From NCBI RefSeq assembly GCF_041262565.1, contig NZ_JBGCCJ010000001.1, positions 2,418,001 to 2,482,000 of the forward strand: a DNA stretch of 64,000 nt, in the 5' to 3' direction. Numbering within the stretch: position 1 is the first letter of the stretch; every line of letters begins with the position of its first letter. The position numbers and the translations under genes were made by a program. Below, one piece after another: positions 60,208 through 64,000 of the stretch. The notes under the pieces are model-generated. The model was not told the origin of the DNA. It did no database searches and was given only the letters and a program-made list of their open reading frames with translations. Origin of the DNA: Leifsonia sp. EB41 (GTDB lineage: Bacteria; Actinomycetota; Actinomycetes; Actinomycetales; Microbacteriaceae).

Positions 60208-62409
60208 TCAGTCGACCGCCGGCCGCGGCCGCTGGGCGGCGACGGAGGCGGTGTCGATCACCGGTTCGATGAGCGCACCGGTCTCTCCGGCGACGCGGCT
60301 GGCGATCAGGCCGAGGTCGGTCTCCTCGAGCTCGCCGCGGGCTGCGGCGTCCGACTGGGTGGAGGCCATCGCCCCGACCGGCACCGGCTGACGCTCGCCT
60401 GCCTCGGCGCCCTCGCGGGCGGCTGCGGCCTCCGCGCTGGCGTCCGCGGCCTCCTGCAGCGCCGACTTGGCGCGCAGCGGCGGGGTGCGGAAGAACAGCG
60501 ACAGGACGAACGCGACCAGGACCACGATCATCGCGACCCAGTAGACCTGCACGGCCGAGCTGTTGAACGCCACGAGGAACGGCTTGGACAGCCGCTTGTC
60601 GGCGGTGTTCAGGAACGAGGTGTCGTTGATGTCCGAGCTGCTGTTCGCGCCGTTGCCCTTCTTGAGCTGCGTCTGCATGACGGGCACCAGGGTGTCCACG
60701 TAGGCGGAGCGCGCGGCGGGGTCGGAGAGGTCCAGCGTCACCGTGCCGTCGCTCGCGACCTTCGCGTACGGGGCCTGCGCCTCGATCTTGGCCGTCGCGG
60801 CCTGGATGGCCTGCTGCTGCGCCGCGGCCGTCGCCTGGGCCTGAGCCTGGGCGGGGATGTGGCCGGCGGCGACCTGACCGGCGACGGCCTGGGTGGCCGC
60901 GGTCTTGGCGCCGTCCACGGCCTTCTGCAGCGCCTGCTGCGTGGCCGCGGTCGCCTTGCTGGTGATCGGCGTGTAGATCTTCTCCATGATCTGCTTGTTC
61001 TCGGGAGCCGAGGCGACCGAGGGGGTCAGCGCGGCGTCGAGGGCGCTGGTCAGCGTCGGCTTGTCGGTGAGCGCGGTCTGGATGTTCGTCGGGAACACCG
61101 TGAACAGCAGCGACAGCAGCACAGCCGTGCCGAGCGTTCCACCGATCTGGCGGAAGAACGTGGAGGCGCTGGTCGCCACACCCATGTCGCGGAGGCCGAC
61201 CGAGTTCTGGCTGGCGATGGTCAGCGTCTGCATGAGCTGGCCGAGGCCGAGGCCGATCAGCAGCATCGCGCCGGCGATGAACCAGTACGAGTCGCCGTAC
61301 CTCAGGAAGGTGAGGTAGAAGAATCCGCCCGCGAGCATCGCGGTGCCGATGATCGGGAACTGACGGTAGCGGCCGGTGCGCGCGATGATCTGGCCCGAGG
61401 CGATCGAGGAGATCATCAGGCCGAGGATCATCGGGAGGAGCTGGAGGCCCGACACGGTCGGGCTCGAGCCGAGCACGATCTGCAGGTAGAGCGGGAGGGT
61501 CAGCATCGCACCGAACATGCCGAAGCCGACGAGCACGCCGATGACCGTCGCCATCGAGAAGGTGCTGGAGCGGAACAGCTTGAGCGGGATGAGCGCGTCG
61601 TCCTTCATCGCACGCTCGACGAGGATGAACCCGACGATGCCGATGGCTCCGATCACGTAGCAGGCGATGGAGCCCGCGCTGCCCCAGCCCCAGTCGCGGC
61701 CCTGCTCGGCGACGAGCAGCAGCGGGACGAGCGCGACGATGACGCCCGTTGCGCCCCACCAGTCGATCCGCGCGGAGCCCCGGTCGTGCTTCGGCAGGTG
61801 CAGGAAGCGCAGGACCATGAAGAGCGCGGCGATGCCGATCGGGACGTTGATGAGGAACACCCAGCGCCAGCCGGCGATCCAGAGGATCTGGTCCGCACCG
61901 GCGAACAGGCCGCCGATCAGCGGGCCGATGAGGCTGGAGATGCCGAAGACGGCGAGGAAGTAGCCCTGGTATTTGGCGCGCTCGCGCGGGGCGAGCATGT
62001 CGCCCATGATCGCGAGCGGCATCGACATCAGACCGCCGGCGCCGAGGCCCTGGATGGCGCGGAACGCCGCCAGCCCGAGCATCGAGGTCGAGAACGACGC
62101 CAGGATCGAGCCGACGATGAAGATGCCGATGGCGATGATGAACAGCGGCCGGCGTCCGAAGATGTCGGAGAGCTTGCCGTAGATCGGCGTCGAGATCGTC
62201 GAGAGGATGAGGTAGCCCGTGGTGACCCAGGCCTGCTGGCTGAGGCCGTGCAGGTCGTCGCCGATCGTGCGGATCGCGGTTCCGACGACCGTCTGGTCGA
62301 GGGCCGACAGGAACATGCCGGCCATCAGGCCGAAGATCACGAACAGGATCTGCCGATGCGACATGATCGGTTTGGGTGCGGCCACTGCCGCGCTGGTCTG
62401 ACTGGACAT
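60208..62409 (-). CDS. MFS drug exporter, DHA2/EmrB type, with large extracellular loop
   Basis: A 733-aa DHA2-type exporter. The first half shows LDQTVVGTAIRTIGDDL and GKLSDIFGRRPLF. Fourteen helices are predicted, with an insertion of about 170 residues between helices 13 and 14 that is Ala/Gln-rich (QAQAQATAAAQQQAIQ) and probably coiled. A cytosolic C-terminal tail of about 75 residues follows. The start is ATG 62409 after GGAGACAG. Substrate unknown; three palindromes precede it. Confidence 0.9.
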   Translation of the reverse strand: MSSQTSAAVAAPKPIMSHRQILFVIFGLMAGMFLSALDQTVVGTAIRTIGDDLHGLSQQAWVTTGYLILSTISTPIYGKLSDIFGRRPLFIIAIGIFIVGSILASFSTSMLGLAAFRAIQGLGAGGLMSMPLAIMGDMLAPRERAKYQGYFLAVFGISSLIGPLIGGLFAGADQILWIAGWRWVFLINVPIGIAALFMVLRFLHLPKHDRGSARIDWWGATGVIVALVPLLLVAEQGRDWGWGSAGSIACYVIGAIGIVGFILVERAMKDDALIPLKLFRSSTFSMATVIGVLVGFGMFGAMLTLPLYLQIVLGSSPTVSGLQLLPMILGLMISSIASGQIIARTGRYRQFPIIGTAMLAGGFFYLTFLRYGDSYWFIAGAMLLIGLGLGQLMQTLTIASQNSVGLRDMGVATSASTFFRQIGGTLGTAVLLSLLFTVFPTNIQTALTDKPTLTSALDAALTPSVASAPENKQIMEKIYTPITSKATAATQQALQKAVDGAKTAATQAVAGQVAAGHIPAQAQAQATAAAQQQAIQAATAKIEAQAPYAKVASDGTVTLDLSDPAARSAYVDTLVPVMQTQLKKGNGANSSSDINDTSFLNTADKRLSKPFLVAFNSSAVQVYWVAMIVVLVAFVLSLFFRTPPLRAKSALQEAADASAEAAAAREGAEAGERQPVPVGAMASTQSDAAARGELEETDLGLIASRVAGETGALIEPVIDTASVAAQRPRPAVD

Positions 62410-62724
62410 CTGTCTCCGTGTCGAGAGTCGTGTGAGGGGACGCCCGTCACTGTGAGAGCGTCACACCGGTGTGGGGCAAAATATTTTTGCGGAGAGTGCA
62501 AAGTTACACCCAGTGCGAGTCTTTCGGCAACGCGAGACTACGCCTCATGGGCCCTCGTTCGCCATGGGCGAACGCACGGGTGAATCCGCGAGTTGACGCG
62601 GTCGGCTGCGGTTTCCCGCAGCTTTCACAGGGCGGTTTGTACCCCATCCAGGTGTCGCATAGGTGTGCGGCGTACCGTGGAGGAGGTGGTTCCCGTCACC
62701 CTCCCAATCCTCCCCGAAGGTCGT
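62410..62724. promoter_or_regulatory. divergent control region, MFS exporter / amidase lipoprotein
   Basis: This 315-bp gap contains no credible gene. On the exporter side it holds three palindromes: TGTGA-N5-TCACA (62451-62465), CACACCGGTGTG (62462-62473) and GCAAAA-TAT-TTTTGC (62476-62490). On the amidase side it holds a structured leader that could be a riboswitch. Confidence 0.65.
62545..62660 (+). ncRNA. possible c-di-AMP (ydaO-type) riboswitch
   Basis: The leader has a 7-bp hairpin GTTCGCC-ATG-GGCGAAC, then ACGGGTGAATCC, then a CCGCG/CGCGG stem, then TTTCCCGCAGCTTTCAC. GGGTGAATCC and a late CCCG(A)CAGCT block are conserved parts of ydaO riboswitches, which often precede cell-wall hydrolase genes in actinobacteria. 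The 5' GGGGAACCA block is not obvious, so this is tentative and its limits are approximate. Confidence 0.4.
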
Positions 62725-63621
62725 ATGAGTTCTCTCAGCCGTTCCCGTCGCTTGTTCGCCGTCGCCGCGGCGGTGGCCGCCGCAACCCTCCTGTTCACGG
62801 GATGCGCGGGCGAACCGTCCCCGGTGACGAAGGCCATCGCGAAGGCTGCTCCCGTCGCGCAGCCGAAGAACGCGACCGTCTCGGCCATCGTGCCGGCCGT
62901 GGGCAGCGTCTCCGGCGGCACGGCGACCATCACCGGCACGAACCTCGACAAGGTCGCCTCGGTGCAGATCGGCGGCCAGGCGGCTCCGGTCACCCAGCCC
63001 GGCAGCGACAAGATCGTCGTGACCGTCCCCCAGGCGGCGAACTTCGCGGCAGGGGCCGTGCCGATCGTCGTCACCGCGGCGGGCGGCGCGGTCGTCCCCA
63101 CCGTCGGCAAGACCTTCACGTACCAGGTGCAGACCCCGGTGGACCAGCAGCTCGCCTACGCGATGGCGCACTGGAACAACTACAACACGGCCCAGTACGG
63201 CGACCTCAACCCGGTCGGCGGCGACTGCGCCAACTTCGTCAGCCAGACCCTGATCGCCCGGGGCTGGCAGATGAACTCCGACTGGTACAACCACGACGCC
63301 GCGGCCGACTGGAGCCCGGCGTGGGGCTATGTGCCGGCGATGGACGACTACTTCCGCGAGAACGCGGCGAAGCTCGGGCTGACCGAGTACTCGCTGGACC
63401 AGCGCGACAAGATCAAGGTCGGCGACATCGTGATGTTCGACTGGAACAACAACAACTCGCTCGACCACGTCCAGATCGTCTCGGCGGTGAGCACCGTGAA
63501 CGGCAAGACCACCATCGAGATGGCGGGCCACAACACGGACACCGACTACCGCGATCTCGATCACACGATCACGGTCGACCACCCCGGTGCGACCGGTCAC
63601 TTCTGGAGTCTCTCAAAGTAG
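62725..63621 (+). CDS. IPT/TIG and amidase-domain lipoprotein
   Basis: A 298-aa exported lipoprotein. The lipobox TLLFTGC places the lipidated Cys at 27. Residues of about 50-130 form an IPT/TIG beta-sandwich (SAIVPAVGSVSGGTATITGT). The rest is an Amidase_6 / papain-like domain with catalytic C168 in GGDCANFVSQ and His248 in LDHVQIVS. It probably trims peptidoglycan peptides or another cell-wall substrate. ATG 62725 follows CGAAGG. Confidence 0.87.
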   Translation: MSSLSRSRRLFAVAAAVAAATLLFTGCAGEPSPVTKAIAKAAPVAQPKNATVSAIVPAVGSVSGGTATITGTNLDKVASVQIGGQAAPVTQPGSDKIVVTVPQAANFAAGAVPIVVTAAGGAVVPTVGKTFTYQVQTPVDQQLAYAMAHWNNYNTAQYGDLNPVGGDCANFVSQTLIARGWQMNSDWYNHDAAADWSPAWGYVPAMDDYFRENAAKLGLTEYSLDQRDKIKVGDIVMFDWNNNNSLDHVQIVSAVSTVNGKTTIEMAGHNTDTDYRDLDHTITVDHPGATGHFWSLSK

Positions 63622-63692
63622 GAGGCCCCAGTTCGGGTCAGACCGGGAATGCGCTGACAGGAACGGCGCCCTGAGGCGCTTATGCTCGTGCA

Positions 63693-64000
63693 GTGAATTC
63701 GACCGGTCCCCGTCGTCGTCTCGCGGCCGTCGCTGCCGCGGCGATCGTGCTGCTCGCCGTCACGGCGTGCTCCGCCGCCGACCAGCCGTCCCGCAAGCCG
63801 GCGCCCTCCAAGACCGCGACGCACGCACCCCGTCCCGTCCCCACGTCCACGCCGACCGCGACCGTCGCCGGCTTCGACAAGCACGCCCAGTCGATCGACG
63901 ACCCGGCGAGCACCTGGGTGGTCGTGAACAAGCCGCGTCCGCTGGTCCCGGCGAACTACGCCCCGGCCTCCCTTGTCTACCCGGAGGTCGCCTACGTCAA
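63693..64000 (+). CDS. VanY-like D-alanyl-D-alanine carboxypeptidase, partial
   Basis: The first 102 codons of an exported lipoprotein, cut by the window end. The start is GTG 63693. The lipobox is LLAVTAC, followed by a Pro/Thr-rich linker. The segment WVVVNKPRPLVPANYAP is the usual start of M15B (VanY) carboxypeptidases. It would act on peptidoglycan, like the amidase-domain lipoprotein upstream. Confidence 0.8.
   Translation, partial: MNSTGPRRRLAAVAAAAIVLLAVTACSAADQPSRKPAPSKTATHAPRPVPTSTPTATVAGFDKHAQSIDDPASTWVVVNKPRPLVPANYAPASLVYPEVAYV

Noticed and set aside
58754-61759. 1001-aa minus-strand open frame
   Set aside because: It spans antisense to the antiporter and out of frame with the exporter; composition is Arg/His/Gly-rich without domains.
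1-64000. tRNA, rRNA, insertion sequences or prophage
   Set aside because: No cloverleaf, rRNA sequence, transposase, integrase or phage gene was recognised in the window.

Overview
The window is about 70% G+C, with dense genes, many GTG starts, GTGA/ATGA stop-start overlaps, purine-rich Shine-Dalgarno sites and actinobacterial gene families (HelR with a rifamycin-associated element, MsiK-type sugar ABC importers without their own ATPase, FCD-GntR and LacI regulators). It looks like the chromosome of a Gram-positive actinobacterium, most likely Microbacteriaceae (Leifsonia-like). That placement is inferred from gene content; no rRNA or tRNA is present to confirm it.

Region 1 (1-10,930) is mixed housekeeping: a HAD phosphatase, panD, a DUF302 protein, a saccharopine-dehydrogenase-like enzyme divergent from a LysR regulator, two aldo/keto reductases, a frameshifted alpha/beta hydrolase, an MBL hydrolase, a frameshifted helR directly behind a perfect rifamycin-associated element, a small redoxin and a P-loop kinase.

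Region 2 (11,000-27,860) is a deoxysugar island for L-fucose. It has a GH106-like glycosidase with a MarR regulator, two divergent GH29 alpha-L-fucosidases, an L-fuconolactonase, an ABC importer, an orphan enolase-superfamily enzyme, an L-fucose dehydrogenase-like AKR, an FCD-GntR regulator, L-fuconate dehydratase, a frameshifted SDR, a FAH-family hydrolase and a RhaM-family mutarotase. Together these supply every step of the non-phosphorylating route from fucosides to pyruvate plus lactate. Four promoters carry a shared 12-bp palindrome, ATCC(T/A)ATAGGAT, so the locus appears to be one regulon.

Region 3 (27,860-41,250) handles L-rhamnose: a LacI repressor, a divergent ABC importer, a GH78 alpha-L-rhamnosidase, then RhaM, an MFS porter, L-rhamnose isomerase, a fused aldolase/dehydrogenase and rhamnulokinase. 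LacI-type TGAANCGNTTCA operators sit at both operon promoters.

Region 4 (41,260-51,670) is miscellaneous: nucleotidyltransferase, small membrane proteins, hydrolases, GNATs, a MarR/MFS efflux pair, a lipoate ligase with permuted domains, an orphan DNA methyltransferase, a SRPBCC protein and a PAP2 phosphatase. Region 5 (51,750-57,910) is a beta-glucoside/cello-oligosaccharide operon (ABC importer, GH1, LacI) with TGAGAGCGCTCTCA operators next to a canonical promoter. Region 6 (58,000-64,000) holds a TetR regulator, a cation/proton antiporter, a 14-helix drug exporter, an IPT/amidase lipoprotein behind a possible c-di-AMP riboswitch, and the start of a VanY-like carboxypeptidase cut by the window edge.

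Several families of long intergenic inverted repeats recur. The most regular is a 13-bp palindrome, ATTCG-N3-CGAAT, found at three loci as pairs whose starts are exactly 40 bp apart. Three genes carry frameshifts in homopolymer runs; these are either real lesions or sequence errors.
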